A stretch of DNA of 64,000 nt from Protula sp. h YS-2021 (Eukaryota > Annelida > Polychaeta > Sabellida > Serpulidae), in assembly GCA_949752745.1 (NCBI GenBank), contig OX457029.1, positions 14,319,551 to 14,383,550 of the forward strand, read 5' to 3'. This document shows, piece by piece, positions 48,044 to 62,700 of the stretch; position 1 is the stretch's first letter; each line of letters starts with the position of its first letter. The notes under the pieces are model-generated. The model was not told the DNA's origin. It made no database searches and saw nothing but the letters and a program-made list of their open reading frames with translations. The translations under genes were made by a program, and so were the position numbers.

Positions 48044-48620
48044 TAAAAATTCAATTCTTGATAACAAAAATAAAATATTTGATAGCAAAATATCAATTTT
48101 GAGCTCAATAATTGATTTTCTATATATTGATATAAAGAATTTATTTCAGATATCATTATTTCAGACTGATACTTTTTTAATTTGTATTTTGAAATCTGCA
48201 AACGATTTTTTTATCTAAAAAACTGATTCTTGATATCAAAATATCAGTCTATTTTTTAAATAAAAAATTCAGAAACACGCATCTGTAAATAAATAATGGC
48301 TGTCGTTGTATATGGAATCTTTATTTTAATTTTTTACTGTACAAAAAAGAAGCAATTCTTGAGATCAAAAATTGTGTTATTATTGATTATTAATAATTCA
48401 AATTTTCATCTCTAAAATTTAATTGACGATTCGTTATATTTTATGTGAATGTGTGTCTCCCGTAAGATTTTTTAGGTTTGTAAAATTGATTTTTTGATCT
48501 CAAAAATAAATTTTTGCCATCTAAAATTCAATTATTGATAGCAAATATAAATTAATGAGATATACATTGATTTATTGATATCTGTAAATATATTTTGATA
48601 TCGAAAATAAGCATTAAATG
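48044..48620. repeat. GATATC/GATCTC satellite, right flank
   Basis: Starts TAAAAATTCAATTCTTGATA directly after the element and goes on with TTTTGATCTCAAAAAT-type units, continuing the array cut at 40743. Confidence 0.65.
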
Positions 48621-48629
48621 TTAAAACGG

Positions 48630-48895
48630 CATTCCATAGAAAATCAATGCATGCTGTTACGTGACTTAAGAAAATTCTGCAATCTGATTGGTCGATTCCC
48701 AAGTCAATAATTTTTTTATGCTGACCGGAACGCAAATACATTGATTAAATTACGATTTGGGTGCCATTTCAGCCTGATAACAAAACACCTATTGATTTAA
48801 TTTTCGTTAACACGGGGATATTATTAACCAGTTACAAGAATGGTCAACATTTTCTTACTAGTCAATAATAGTTCATGTTGACGAAAAATAAGGTA
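48630..48895. repeat. Dispersed repeat C, copy 1
   Basis: Includes TGATTGGTCGATTCCCAAGT, GGTCAACATTTTCTTACTAG and TCATGTTGACGAAAAATAAG. A related segment lies at 49880-50110. Confidence 0.4.
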
Positions 48896-49059
48896 ATATC
48901 TACTTATTTGAGAAACTTCCCAAGTTCATGCGTGGCTCTGGGAATATCAAACTGTACAAAGCTTTTCATGAGCACCCTTTTTTTTAATAAACAAGACTTT
49001 TATAAATTCTTACTGTTTATTTATAATAGTAGCTCACGGGTTATTAAACCACGCGCTGT

Positions 49060-49545
49060 TGGGGGAGTGGGGCATTTGGTATCATAGGTGCTACAATGCG
49101 TGTCCACAAAGGTGGCTAATTTTGAGGACAGAGGTGGTCAGCGCAGAGTGCAAATTTCGTTAAAATTTTCACTCAGTACTCCGCATTTGGAGTGTAGGGG
49201 TCGGAGGAGGGAGGTTCTTTCAGAACCGTGATCCGAGTCTGGTTAAACTGGATTTCAAAATTGGCACTCCGCGTTTAGGAGTCATTTAAAAATGTCCTCG
49301 CATGGTAACCAATTGGCACATGAGTGGGAAAAGGGGACCACTTGGTATGATATGTGTTACTATGCGTTGGTGAGGGGTAATTTTGAGGCTACACACGGTC
49401 CGCGCGTAGTACGAATTTCATTTAAAAGGGGATAATTGTCCTTACGTACTCCGCGTTTCCTACATAGAGGGGGCTGTTACACTCTGCGTTTAGAGATCGT
49501 TTCATAAAATCAAGGACAATGGTAATCAGTACGTGAGTGCCTCCC
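49060..49545 (+). repeat. Family A repeat, copies 7 and 8 in tandem
   Basis: Two successive family A units: CATTTGGTATCATAGGTGCT then ATGCGTGTCC (49070-49105) to CGCATGGTAACCAATTGGCA (about 49297-49316), and CACTTGGTATGATATGTG (49340) to GTACGTGAGTGCC (about 49530). Confidence 0.6.
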
Positions 49546-49554
49546 CCGTGGCGT

Positions 49555-49765
49555 GATTAAAATGCGATCACAGAAACAACCCACTGCGAACGTTGCACAG
49601 CTCTGGCCATTACTGTTATCTAGCCAATCATTGTATTGAAATTCATAGACTCCATTGACCCACGCGTCTTCTACAAGCAAGTAGTTAACCACCAGCCGTC
49701 GTTTCCTTTGATGCGAATATGCACTTCCCAAATCTTGCCAATGTGTGTCAAACAATCAATCCATT
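49555..49765 (-). pseudogene. C-type lectin domain remnant
   Basis: The - frame reads VNGVYEFQYNDWLDNSNGQS then CATFAVG, resembling the C-terminal half of a C-type lectin domain. Just before it another frame reads IRIKGNDGWWLTT. A frame change near 49690 separates them. No acceptor or donor is clear, so it is a fragment or decayed exon, possibly related to the lectin gene at 33.8-38.2 kb. Confidence 0.4.
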
Positions 49766-49780
49766 TTTTCGCACTCCTAG

Positions 49781-49809
49781 CAAAACACACACACACACAC
49801 ACACACACG
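49781..49809. repeat. (CA)n microsatellite
   Basis: About 14 CA units. Confidence 0.95.
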
Positions 49810-49879
49810 GAAAATAGTTTCTTGAACAATTTTACAGTCATAATTTAATGTTAATTGTTTCGCATGTATCATAATATCT

Positions 49880-50110
49880 CTGTTAAATGCTGTCTTCTGG
49901 TTGGTCAGTTTTCTGGTTAATAATGATAATCGAAACGCAAAAATCAATAGATATGGCACTTATAATCAAAACGCTCATTAAGGCATGTCACAGAACATGT
50001 AATGACTTGTTTAAAATGATTACGGATGATAATGTTGACATGGGTCAACATTTTCTTCCTGGTTAAGAACGCGTCATGTTGACTCAAAAAAGTCAATAGC
50101 TGTTTAATGT
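49880..50110. repeat. Dispersed repeat C, copy 2
   Basis: TGGTTGGTCAGTTTTCTGG, GGGTCAACATTTTCTTCCTG and TCATGTTGACTCAAAAAAGT match copy 1 in order. Confidence 0.4.
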
Positions 50111-50457
50111 GATTGAAAATAAGTCATAAATGTCATCTTAATATAGAAAGTTGAAGCTTTCAAAGGACTATGCAAGTTATACTTGTTAAACAATTCAACT
50201 TTTACTCAGAGTATAAGGTCCTCTTGGACAAAACTTTAGATACACGTTTTCTTTGTTGATTACATACAAAACGCTCAGTTTGTAAGTAAACATAAAAAGC
50301 AGTTATATGTTTAATAGTAAATATGTTGTGTTTTTTAAACAATAACAATAACAAAAACATATTTACTGAGACTATCCGAAGGGTGATCCCGATTCACCAC
50401 ACTGCCCATATTCACCCACTAATGTAAATAATACTTCGCTCAATATGTGGCGGATCG

Positions 50458-50638
50458 ATCAGTTATGACACAGTTATTGCACAGTTATGACAGTTATGAA
50501 ACAGTTATGACACAGTTATGACACAAGCATGACACAGTTATGGCACAATTATTGCACAGTTATGACGCAGTTATGGCACAGTTATGATACAGTTGCATCA
50601 CAGATATGACAGTTCTGACACAGTTATGACAAAGAACT
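50458..50638. repeat. (CAGTTATGACA)n minisatellite
   Basis: About 15 degenerate 11-base units. Confidence 0.85.
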
Positions 50639-53090
50639 GTATATACCTTAACATTGTCATATAGATGCCGAAACTAATGCACAAAACTACTAGTATTTGT
50701 TCTATGAAGCAAGAGTTATGGTTAAAATAAGAAATAACTCAGATCAATAACCTTATTTGTACATTTCTTTCATACAATTAAATTCTTATTATGATTATTG
50801 GCCAGATATGCCTTATACATTTTCTAAGCATTTTTCTATATTCCTCAATAAGTGAGGAATGTTGCAAATTACTTATTAATGAGTAAGGTTATATTACTGT
50901 GGTCTTGAAACGTCATGGTATAAAAATAATTATATTTCTCCTCACAATGATCAAAGGAGCTTGGTTGCGTTTACGTGGTGGAACAGAGAGAGAGGACGGA
51001 TACACGGACGACCTCAAACCTGTGGTCACCTTTCCTGGCATTAAGTTCCGTTTAAAGGCTTATAAAAATGTATTTATTGGTGAAAACTATAAATATCACA
51101 GCAATTTTCTATAAATATAATATTTTGAATGGAATTCAAAGAGAATAACATGCTACATGTCATTACCAAACAAGAATGTAATCATAGCGTCTGTATTAGT
51201 CCCTATACAGAGTTATCGGTAAGAAACTCAAAGCAAACAGACGGGCAGCGTAGAACAAAGAATAAAAAATAAAAAACAATATATGTTGGTTATAAAAAAG
51301 ATGAACATGCACTGAGTACAAATATATAGCTTACCTGAGAATAACGATAAGTCGAAGAGCTTGAAGCTATCTTCGTGTTTGACGATTGAAGCAATTCAGA
51401 TCTTTCATATCAAGAAAGAAGCTATTTGGTTGGTTAAGGGAAGTTATATATTTCACCAATCTCAATAATTGTTTTGTGATAAAGTAATGCAACGTTAATA
51501 TAGTTTGAGTAGAAATGTATCTATGTTTTGTTAGTTTAAAAATTATATTTTAGGGGAGTTTTGAGCACAAAAACTTGATGGGTTGTCGCGTTGAAACATT
51601 AACACATTTGATTGTCTGTTTTAAATGTGAAACAAAGAAATAATTAAAGATCACCCGAAGATAACTGCAAAATGTGGTAATCTAAGCAAAGTAAGAACAC
51701 AGTCTCCGAAAACAACAACAAAATCCACAAAGGAACAATGAAAAATGATTTTTAAATATTTCAAAAAGTTTTTGTTAAAAACGTTTGCAGCACATTGTAT
51801 TTTTTAAGTATTTTAAAAATTAACACATATAAGAATAATATCATTAAACATTCAACAACATAATTTAACAAATAAAATTTTTCAAGCTTAACATTTCTGC
51901 CGTTTTTACTGTTTAAAATGCAATACACAATCGTACAGTCTGTACACAATGATTTGGACAAATGATTTGGACAACCTACATAGCTATCTTCTTCACTACA
52001 TATATTTGTCAAAATTGTTATTACAGTTATTGTAATTGTTATTACAGTCATTATTATTGCCTTATTATTGTTATTAATATTGTAGTAGTAGTAGTGCAGT
52101 AGTAGTTGCTGAAGTAATAGTAATTGTAGTAGTATTCTTTTAATGGTATTATTATAGCTGCTAAAGTGATTTATACATTAACGTAACACACTAACAATTA
52201 TCTGCTTTAAAAAGATCTTCTGAAAACTGAACAGAAGAAATCAAGGCGATAGTCTAAATTATATTTTGTTGATGAACACGTGATTACCCTCTCACATTAA
52301 CGACATACTTATTGTTCAACAAGTGATACTTTTGAAAATTAAGACACTCTTGTTTTTATCTTCATATCAATCAGTGTATTGGAACTGCGACAACTTGTAC
52401 TCATTGATGTTGCTACAAAATCATCCAGTTTTGTACTTATGCTCCCCATAAAAATGACCTAACTTCAGGTTAATTGACACTTCAAGGACAGGTGTCGTGA
52501 TATCAGTACTGCTTGAAATAACGAATACCATTTATGTGTCTAGAAGAAATACAATAAGTGAAATTATCTGTTAATGTTTATAAAATAAAAGTGATAAAAT
52601 GTGTTCTGAATCTACAAACTAGCATAAGCATCCTTTCTCATGAAGGTTCTGTTCGATGCAGATTTGTAACTACTTTTGTTTAGATCATGATAACTTTTTT
52701 TTGGAAAAAAACATATAAAATGTCATTCAAACACGAATATTCAAATTAATAACGGTTGTATAACAAGATCTCAACAATTGCTCTTGTAACAGTTTAGCCT
52801 CAAATTGGCAAATGCTGACTTCGTATCTTGTTGAACCAGACGTCCGTACCTATATATTGTTCCCAAGGTCAATTGCTCTCTAAAGCTCTACTCCTTTTTA
52901 CTTACCCTTTCAACATTATATATCTTTTTTGTCGGAATATCAGACAAAATACTTTTGCTACTGGTCTTAGTGCCAGGTTTTAAATAAACTATTGCGAATC
53001 AATAATTGAAAATTTCTGCCAACTATAAATAGCAATATATGATAGATCTAAAAACGAAAAATGGGCTACTTTACGCCATTATCATTTTTA
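50639..53090. other. Intergenic, nothing recognised
   Basis: AT-rich with a TAGTAG patch near 52083-52135. Frames at 50899-51114 and 51761-52051 show no family features. Confidence 0.5.
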
Positions 53091-53091
53091 T

Positions 53092-53245
53092 AGAGGAAGG
53101 TTAGCCAGTTCGTTAGAGCGATAGTCTGGTAATCTCGGGTTCAAATCCGGCTCGGAATGGTAAGCAAGCAGGGTTTGACTTTTGCTCCAATTATCATAGC
53201 TAAGAGAATGCAGCGGGTTAGGTCATCAAATGGTTCAATATTTGG
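53092..53245 (+). repeat. tRNA-derived SINE, copy 2
   Basis: TTAGCCAGTTCGTTAGAGCG (A box region) and GGGTTCAAATCCGG (B box), then GGTAAGCAAGCAGGG and GAATGCAGCGGGTTAGGTCA as in copy 1 at 500-680. Confidence 0.7.
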
Positions 53246-54000
53246 AGTACAGTTAACATTGACGCCCACTTATTATGTAACAAATCTTGAGTCAGTATGA
53301 AGATGGTCTTAACCAGTTTCAAAAATGTTGAGCTAAAAGCTTCTGGTAAGAATAAGGAGAAATGTTTAACTGAACATTCATAGCACAAAAGAAATATGCA
53401 AACATTTTATCAGAATAATATATTCAGCTAAATGAGATGCAAGAAAGTTAATTTACATTTAATTTACATTTATCCGACACTGTTCTTGTATATTCTCATT
53501 AAATACTTCAGGCCTGTTTCTTTCACCCAAATTTATTCATTCACTGTTTTATATTGTTTTCTTTTTCTGAGTAAATGTACTTACTTTTAAGAATCTTTGC
53601 CAGCTTTATGAACACTTGGTTAGACACGAAAACACATGACATTGAGGTGTCGTACTATTTGCGAGCGCTTTTTATATAGCAGTTTTGTAGCAATAAGTAG
53701 GCTACACTCACATCTTTGAAACCCGACATCCGCAATTGTTTTCCTTGAATCTTGTTCTCATCTTATCAATGATACCTTTTTTCTCTTTTAACTATAAAGG
53801 TAGCCAGTGCTTAAACGTTACTGAGAGGTACGTGGCCATTCTTACCAGAAATCCAGGCTGTAAACATATGTCTGACTCACCTGCCTGACCTTTTAAGATC
53901 CCTTGCTATATGCACCTTAAATGATGAAATTAAGGGCGAGCAGATAACTGGTAAATGAACATCAAAGGAGAGTGGCCCAATACCACATAATTTCCCAATA
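53246..54000. other. Intergenic, nothing recognised
   Basis: No gene or repeat identified. Confidence 0.45.
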
Positions 54001-54734
54001 CAGTGGAACCTCTGAAATCGGACCACCCTTGGGACCGGATAAAATGTGCCCTATTTCAGAGGTGGTCCCATTTGGGAGACTTGATCCTACTTAGGAAAAA
54101 TTTTGCATGTTGACCGCAGATTCAGGTTTGATGTCCAAACTCATTAATTATCTCAATTTTGTCTTTGAGACTTATATCTTTTCTTTTTCTATTGACTTTT
54201 TCTCTACTTTCCATTTTGAGAAAGTTTAACAATTTTTTTTTCTTATTTAAATTATCTTTATGTGCTTGAATTGACATTTAATTGTCATTATGAATTCGGT
54301 GGCATTTGGGTCGTCTTAAATATTCAAAGAATAGCCTTCACATAAATTAAGATGTCTCGAGTCTGTATGTGGTCAGCCGCCATAGTTTAGACAAGGTACA
54401 AAAGTATAGATAACAAAACTAAGCCCCTCTCTGGTTACACACTTGCTACCATAATCCCTAGCAACAATATCTAAGACGGCAACATGCTCAGTGTTGTAAG
54501 TAATGTGCCTCAAAAATACAGTGGTTTTCCCACTGACTGACAGTGGTCCGATCTCAGGCATTTTGAGGGCTCGGGACCGAAAAAAGCGGCCCGAAGTGGT
54601 CCGATCCGAGGTGGTCCCAATTGGGAGTTTTCTTAATCATTAAAGTCTATGGGGCGCATTCGGGACCGAAAAAAATGTGCCCTAATTCAGAGGTGGTCCC
54701 AAGAGGGAGGTGGTCCGATGCCGAGGTTCCACTG
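54001..54734. mobile_element. 734-bp pogo/Tc1-like MITE
   Basis: Ends CAGTGGAACCTC and GAGGTTCCACTG are inverted repeats with TA on both sides (53999-54000 and 54735-54736). CAGTGGAACC with TA duplication is typical of pogo/Tigger-related elements. AGAGGTGGTCCCA-type words recur inside both ends. No transposase; non-autonomous. The frame at 54373-54561 is a shadow. Confidence 0.75.
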
Positions 54735-54736
54735 TA

Positions 54737-55137
54737 TATCCTTCCCTTCTCAATTCGATAAACAATATTATTCGGTTAATTTCTCTGACAAATTAAATGA
54801 CGAATACCAGATTTTTAAAAATCGCGCCATCGCTTGTCCAAATAGTATTATATAGTAAAGCCTACAATTGCGTGTGAAAAATTGCTTACGGTGTTCGGAA
54901 TAGGGAAGTGTCCTAATTATTCAGGTTCTAATTGTGCAGAAAACAATGGAAAATTAAAAGGGGTTGAAATACGTTGTACGAATAAGGGGATTGTCCATAT
55001 TTATACAGTTTTATCATTCAGGCTTCAGGTTCCCTGGACAGTCTTTCTTAGGATGTCCTTACGAGTGCCCAAGCATACAGCAAAAACTTCTCAAGAGGAA
55101 ATTACAACAGAAACAGAGACCCTCAGACCCGGGCACT
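54737..55137. other. Intergenic, nothing recognised
   Basis: No supported gene. Confidence 0.4.
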
Positions 55138-56351
<1,214 letters not shown>

Positions 56352-56466
56352 ACGTTTTCTAAGGGGACATTGTGATGTATACGAACACTTCATGTTTTCT
56401 TTGGGGACATTGTGTATGTATACGAACACTTCACGTTTTCTAAGGGGACATTGTGTATGTACACAG
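56352..56466. repeat. ~41-bp tandem repeat, 3 units
   Basis: ACGTTTTCTAAGGGGACATT followed by GTATGTATACGAACACTTC, three times. Confidence 0.75.
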
Positions 56467-56602
56467 TGCGAAATGCCACGGTCGTGAAACGAATTTCGAC
56501 GCATCAGTGAAGAATGCATACAACAGTGAAGAACACACATTCAGTGACAAATAATCAAAGAATTCTCATCACTTACGCACCTCATGTAAATTTATGAATT
56601 AA

Positions 56603-56700
56603 AGAAATCACGCAGGTGAGGGTATTCTGGATGAAATAATACCCAGAGAAGGAGGGTATTATATTATCCAGAACACCCGCATCTATGTGATTTCTTTCAT
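56603..56700. repeat. Long imperfect hairpin
   Basis: GAAATCACGCAGGTGAGGGT with TTCTGGATGAAATAATACCC pairs with GGGTATTATATTATCCAGAA and ATGTGATTTC across a short loop. Confidence 0.6.
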
Positions 56701-57403
56701 TTAAAGCATGATTTTACAACAACAAAAAATAAAGAAAATAATCGTTCCGCTTCACTCCTTCCCCAGTATGTACGAAATCCCAAATTCAGATCTTGATTAG
56801 GCTTATTGCATATCAAAAGAAATACAAGGTGTGAAAAAAATGACACCCGGGACAAGCTATATAGGGTTTGCGACGTGATTTTTCACCATATGCCCAATAG
56901 GTACATAGAAGTTAGTATCAAAATTTCAAGAGTCTCAGAAGATTTGGTCTCAAAATGGATGACGGGGAAGATATTTTTATATTGCAAAATAAATTTAAGG
57001 ATATTGATTTCGAAAAAGAAAACAGTGGCATATCATTTTCGGATTTATTAAACAGATATTTATCAGAAACTTTGGAAGATATTAATGAAAAATCTGAACC
57101 GCAAACTAAACATTTGGCAGTGACACGGATTTCGTTTTGTCTCAAGTAGATCTCAACATTCTCCGGAATAATCCATTAGAAATGATTCGGTTTTCTGGAT
57201 TGGATAATGAAAACACAAGTCTTGGAGATGAATCGTTTGCCTCGCTTGATGTAGAAAAATGATCAAACTCTGCTCCGGATATATCGAAAAATACTTATCA
57301 TCCCTCGAGGATATAAGTGAATTGAACGGGTCTTCATGGGAAAATGATACCCCCAAACAAAGAAAAAAAAATTTGAGTTATGACGTCACAATCATGCTTT
57401 AAA
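56700..57403. mobile_element. Short inverted-repeat element with coding-like insert
   Basis: TTTAAAGCATGATT at 56700-56713 is inverted at 57390-57403 (AATCATGCTTTAAA). Inside, a + frame (56955-57149) reads DDGEDIFILQNKFKDIDFEK and continues in broken frames to about 57260. This may be a decayed transposon gene; the family is not recognised. Confidence 0.4.
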
Positions 57404-58994
57404 AAGCGTGTTTACTGATATTGTACGAAGTCTATCATTGGTTCGATATCTCACATAATTTAAAGAGCAATGTGTCTATAACCTTACACAGTAAAAGTTC
57501 AGAGGTATTATCTAGAGCAGTTATTATAAAACGAAAAGTCACTGAGGTGCAATTAACACTGTTTCCGCAGTTAGCAGCGATTTGCAAGCACCTACCATAT
57601 ACATGGTAAGGCGAAGATAAAATAAAATGTGGTCGCAACCAATCACAAACAAAATACAACCAAAGTTAATGTTGCGGCCTGGTCGGGTCGACGTCACAAT
57701 CTCAAATCGACTTCGGATCGACCTTGGCAGGTTTAATGGTTTAGTTCCTTAAATTTTCCAAGCAACTGGACTTACGGGTGGAGTATTTGGCATCCTTTCC
57801 AACGTATAAAATTTATATGGTACTTGGTACCTTTTGAGTGAAATGAGCTGGAGATACGAGCTGTAATCACTCCCTGCTACATACATGTATACCCTTGCAA
57901 CGCACACTCTGATATACTTTACATAATAAAATTTCCCCTAAAAATCTCAGCACAGCACACGTTATAAGCATATTCTGTCGGTGTAACCATTCACACAATG
58001 TATGTTAACGCTTATATCCTGTTTGTACATTACCTGTAGTGCTGGTGGAAGGAACTTGAAAACGAGACGAAGTGACAGGCACCCTTCTTTTTAGTGGGCC
58101 CCCTTCAGCAAGGCTGAGTGACATTGCGCCTCAAGAGATACACTTTTTACGACCAATACGATTCATACAATTTTATGGTTTTCTAACGGTCTTGTTTTGA
58201 AGAAGCATATATGAATCAATTTGCAAAGATTCATTATCTCTGCACACCGCTGAAGGAATGTTCACAAAATTTATAGTTCCGTACAGCGCTATTAAGATAA
58301 CCATTATATATGCAGTGGGGACGGAGAAAACTGGTGTGAAAGTTAACTGTGATTTGAAATGACAAACAGCTGACAAGAGTGTCAGATTTAAACAGAAGGA
58401 TAGAAACACTACATCTGCTATAAATGAAGGGTTTTTTTGCCACTGGCAGTTGAGGAGTATTCACCAACCAGATGTTGTTAAAATCCGCTTGAAAAATTGT
58501 ACTAATCTGCTCGTGTGAGGTAAGGCACATAAAATAGAAAATAATTTAAATATGATTGTACTATAAACTCGAGATAGTTTCTGTTGTTATTCTCCGCAGT
58601 CATGTTATATTAAAAGCTTATGAAAAGGGGAACATATTAATAGGTGTAGTTCAATGTTTTGGTTTTTCGGTTGTTATTAGTATACGCTTCAGAGTGTGTT
58701 AACAATGGTCATGTGAGCGTAGCAAGCCTGAAAAGTTGGAAATGAACATCGCACGGCGGTCAACGGGAACGTGATTCTATCTCGCGTGTGTTTGTTACTT
58801 ATGTTTTTTTCTATCAGCCATTGGGATCAAGGGAAAATACGTTCCATGTGGAATTACCGGAAGTCTGAAATTTAAAACATCCGTATTGTGAATTAGCTGA
58901 ATTCTTCTGAAACACTGTACAGGCATTAATTTGAATGATGCAAACGCTGATCACACTTCAAATTAAGGTCAATGGATATATGAATTTTAAAACA
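57404..58994. other. Intergenic, nothing recognised
   Basis: Short frames only (57421-57659, 58173-58530), without motifs. Confidence 0.45.
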
Positions 58995-59540
58995 CACACC
59001 TGATTACTATGCGTGTCCATAACAACACTGACCTACCAAGTGGGTACCATGCGTGTCCATGACAGCACTCACTTACTAACTGGTCACCATGCGTATCCAT
59101 AACAACACCCACTTACCAGCTGGTTACCATGCGTATCCATGACAACACTCACTTACCAGCTGATTACCATGCGTATCCGTGCTAACACTCATTTACCAAC
59201 TGGTGACCATGCGTGTCCATGACAACACTCATTTACCAACTGGTCACCATGCGTGTCCATGACAACACTCACTTACCAACTGATTACCATGTGTAACCAT
59301 GAAAGCACTCACTTACCAACTGGTTACCATGCGTGTCCATGTCAGCACTCACTTACCAACTGGTCACCATGCGTGTCCATGACAGCACTCACTTACCAAC
59401 TGGTTACCATGCGTGTCCATGTCAGCACTCACTTACCAACTGGTCACCATAAGTGTCCATGACAACAATCACTCACCAACTGGTTACCATGCGTATCCAT
59501 GTCAGCGCTCACGTACCAAATGATTACCATAGGTGTCCAA
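58995..59540. repeat. 40-bp satellite derived from family A end
   Basis: About 13 units at an exact 40-base period from 59079 on (59119, 59159, 59199 and so on). The unit holds GGTTACCATGCGTGTCC and CACTCACTTACCAACT, the outer end of family A. It runs directly into a family A body at 59540. Confidence 0.9.
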
Positions 59541-59790
59541 GACTTTTTGAAACGATAGTGATAAGTTATAAAATGATACCCCGAAAGTGCAGTTCCGAAA
59601 GAACCTCTCTTTTCGTTGGGACCGCGGAATACTGAATGAAACTTACCCCTTCTTCCCGCCCTTTTTTAACGAAATTTGCACTTCTCGTGGGCCGTATCTA
59701 GCCTTAAAATTATAACCCCCCTCCCTTCTCCGCGTTTTTAAAACGCGTGGTAACACATATGATACCAAGTAGATCACCCCACTCCGGGTA
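59541..59790 (-). repeat. Family A repeat, copy 9
   Basis: Reverse orientation: GACCGCGGAATACTGAATGA, GAAATTTGCACTTCTCGTGG, CTCCGCGTTTTTAAAACGCG, then ACACATATGATACCAAGTAG. Confidence 0.6.
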
Positions 59791-62700
59791 AACACAGGCA
59801 TTTGGCGAGAGTTACAACATTTCTCTGACAGTTTTTTTTTTAATGTTTTGGTTTGGAAATATCGAACCAGGTCATTGAAGATATTTGTTGCTAACATAGA
59901 GGATTCATAAAGCTAACAGTCGCATCTTTCTGCATTCTCCCCTCCCCCTTCCAACCCCCCACCCCCCCCCCCACCCCTTTCCCAGCCATCCGAGCCGAAC
60001 AAAATTAATATAAATAAAAAATAAAACAACAACGCGTGGGCAGATCATTGATATCAGATCAATTACTGAGTTCAATCAATGATTCGGTGACTTCCACGCA
60101 TCAGTCTAATCAATTCAGCAATCTTATAAAAAATCAGCTAAAATCATCCATGCGTGTCTCCCAGAGACAGGGAATCAGCCATGCGAATCGAGAATTCCAG
60201 ACAGTCTGCATGGCAGGTGCGTGTCCATTACAGGGGTGGATCCAAGATAGGAGGGAGGGGGGATCAGGGGTTCCAACCCCCCTCCCAATAATTTCCAAAG
60301 AAAAGTTAGACTGTTGAACTTCGCATCTTCACAAATAAAGTTGACTGGTAAAGCCGCTATGTCGGGTGATTTTTTTAGGTTGACTCTAGTCCCCTCCCCC
60401 CCCCCCCGCCCGCTCCCGATCCAAACCTGTATCCGCCGCTGCGTTATAATCGGATAGGGGCGGCCCCGGGGGGGGGGGGTCGTGGGGAAGTGGGAACTCC
60501 GGCATAATTTGCAGTGGGCCACAAAGAAAGTGACGCATTAAATCTTATTTGGAGGTGACTTAAATACCAACAAAATCCAGTAGGACTTTTCATGGACTTA
60601 CTCGAAATTGTCACTTTTACTTAAGGGTAAAAAGTGCAGCATCGGGACAACACCTTCGGTCGGCCATTCTTTGGTCGAAAAAAGGTAATGCTGTCCTCTC
60701 TGTTCCTCTGACCATTAGTCACAACGTGTGTAGGGGGGCAGGGGTGCGAATGCGTTGGATAAAAATAACGAATATCCCAAGCTCTATAGCGAGGGGGAGG
60801 GGGGGGGGGACATCCGCACACTTCATAAGAACGAACTCATTGACCCACAACTCACAATAGGGACTGGAGAGTTCTTGTATTTGATCACGCCGAGTAAAGA
60901 GTGAAGAGTAAAAAAGAATAATGGGTATATAAACAAGTGACACAGCTGAACGCCGCCGTGTGGATCTGTCAATAGAGTGTATGCTTATCATTCTCAGCGC
61001 ATTTCTTTACTCATTTCATATGCGAAGTAAAACGGTCTATTGTCCAATCCATAACCATGTGTGTTCAGTGAAAAACACTGAATGAAATCAGTGGATATTT
61101 CAAGTTTTAGTGCACGCATTAAAAGTTCACCAACCTACTTGTTAGATTGTTAAAATGGCACTGACAATTTGAATCACTGGATACAATTCTCATTGTTTTA
61201 CATCCTGAGAAGGAAGTAAGTAAGTTTCAGTTCGAATTTAAGCACTATTAACTGGAACCTTAATATGTGCTAACTTGTGCTTTACAAAAAAAACCCACTA
61301 AATTTATCGGTTCGAAAAAAAACAGGAATTCAAAAAATGGGCTGCCTTAATTAAAGAATCGCTGTTTGTTTTCGAAGAATCGCTTTGATATTTCTCGTCT
61401 TTTTTCTGTTGTATAAAAATACGGACCTAGGATAGAAAACAACTGTTTGATGACAGGTATGGCATGGCCTTGTTCGAATTAGCCGTTTTTATTTTTTTAT
61501 TTTTCTTTGTTTTTTTGTTTTTTTTTTGTTTTTTTTTTTTTTTGTTTTTTTTTTGTAGTAGAAGAATAAAGACATCGAATACCAAACCCGGCGCTGACAC
61601 TGAAATTTCATGATAAAAAAGAAAACATTCATCTTGAACTACAAGTGTTAAATGGTATTTTTTTTTTTGATGAATCAAGGTACTGATAGTACGCTGTCAT
61701 GTCGAAATAATTGTGCATGAAATTTGATAAAAAGACAAACACCGCACAAGGCTAAGTAGAGGTGTAGAACAGGCCGTGAAAAGCTAACGTCTGTAATTGT
61801 CAGACAATCAAAAAATCTTTGACAAGTCTAAGATAAAAGACGTTTTATGACGATAGAAAATAAAACTGAAGTGTCAAAGAACTGTTGGTTAGCGGACTGA
61901 GTGTGTAATCGTGTTTTAGGGGTGTATTTTATTGTTTACAAAACGTTTGAGAACGTTATTTGGCATTTTAGTATCCACATAAAATAAACTTATGCGCGCA
62001 GTCGGCTGGCGTGTGGGAAAACCGTTAAGAAAATTCCGTTGTATGTTTCAAACGAAAATGAATAATTGCCCCGGTGTTTATAACAGAAATGTGTGTGGAA
62101 TAAGAGGTGTTGTGTTCTGTGGGATGCGCATACAGCCCCCTTCTTTCCTTGTTCTTATTCAAAGCAGAGGATCTTTTTGGCAACTTTCGTGTAATATGGC
62201 CGATAATAAAAGGTGTTTTTTTTTTCATTTAAAAAATCTTACTTCACGAATGTAGGTTTACATTTTGGAGAGCTTTGCCCACAGTAGACATTTCACTTTT
62301 GACGAGCGACTGAAAAACAAAGAGATGAAGCGTTGTTTCACTTTGCCGTCACGAGAACGCTTCCTTTCTTTAATATTAAAAAAATATGCGTTACCTTGTC
62401 CTCGCTCTTTCACAACATTTTACTGACGTCTTCTTTTTATTTGAACGGCTTTGTATCAAAAGCTTTAGTCTCAATTACAGTTAAACTTTAAGCTGAACAG
62501 CGTTGAGACTACGAAAGTTTTCTCAGATTTGACAACTGTTCTTGGGCCATTTGAAAAAAGGAAATGATGTAAAAATCAAAGCAAATAAAATAAGATATAT
62601 TCTTTTTCTTTATTTTAAAATATTTTCCCTTTTGCGCAGTTTAACACCGTGGAAAATTCGACTTTTTTACTTTCTAACGATTCACAACCAGAGTGAAAAT

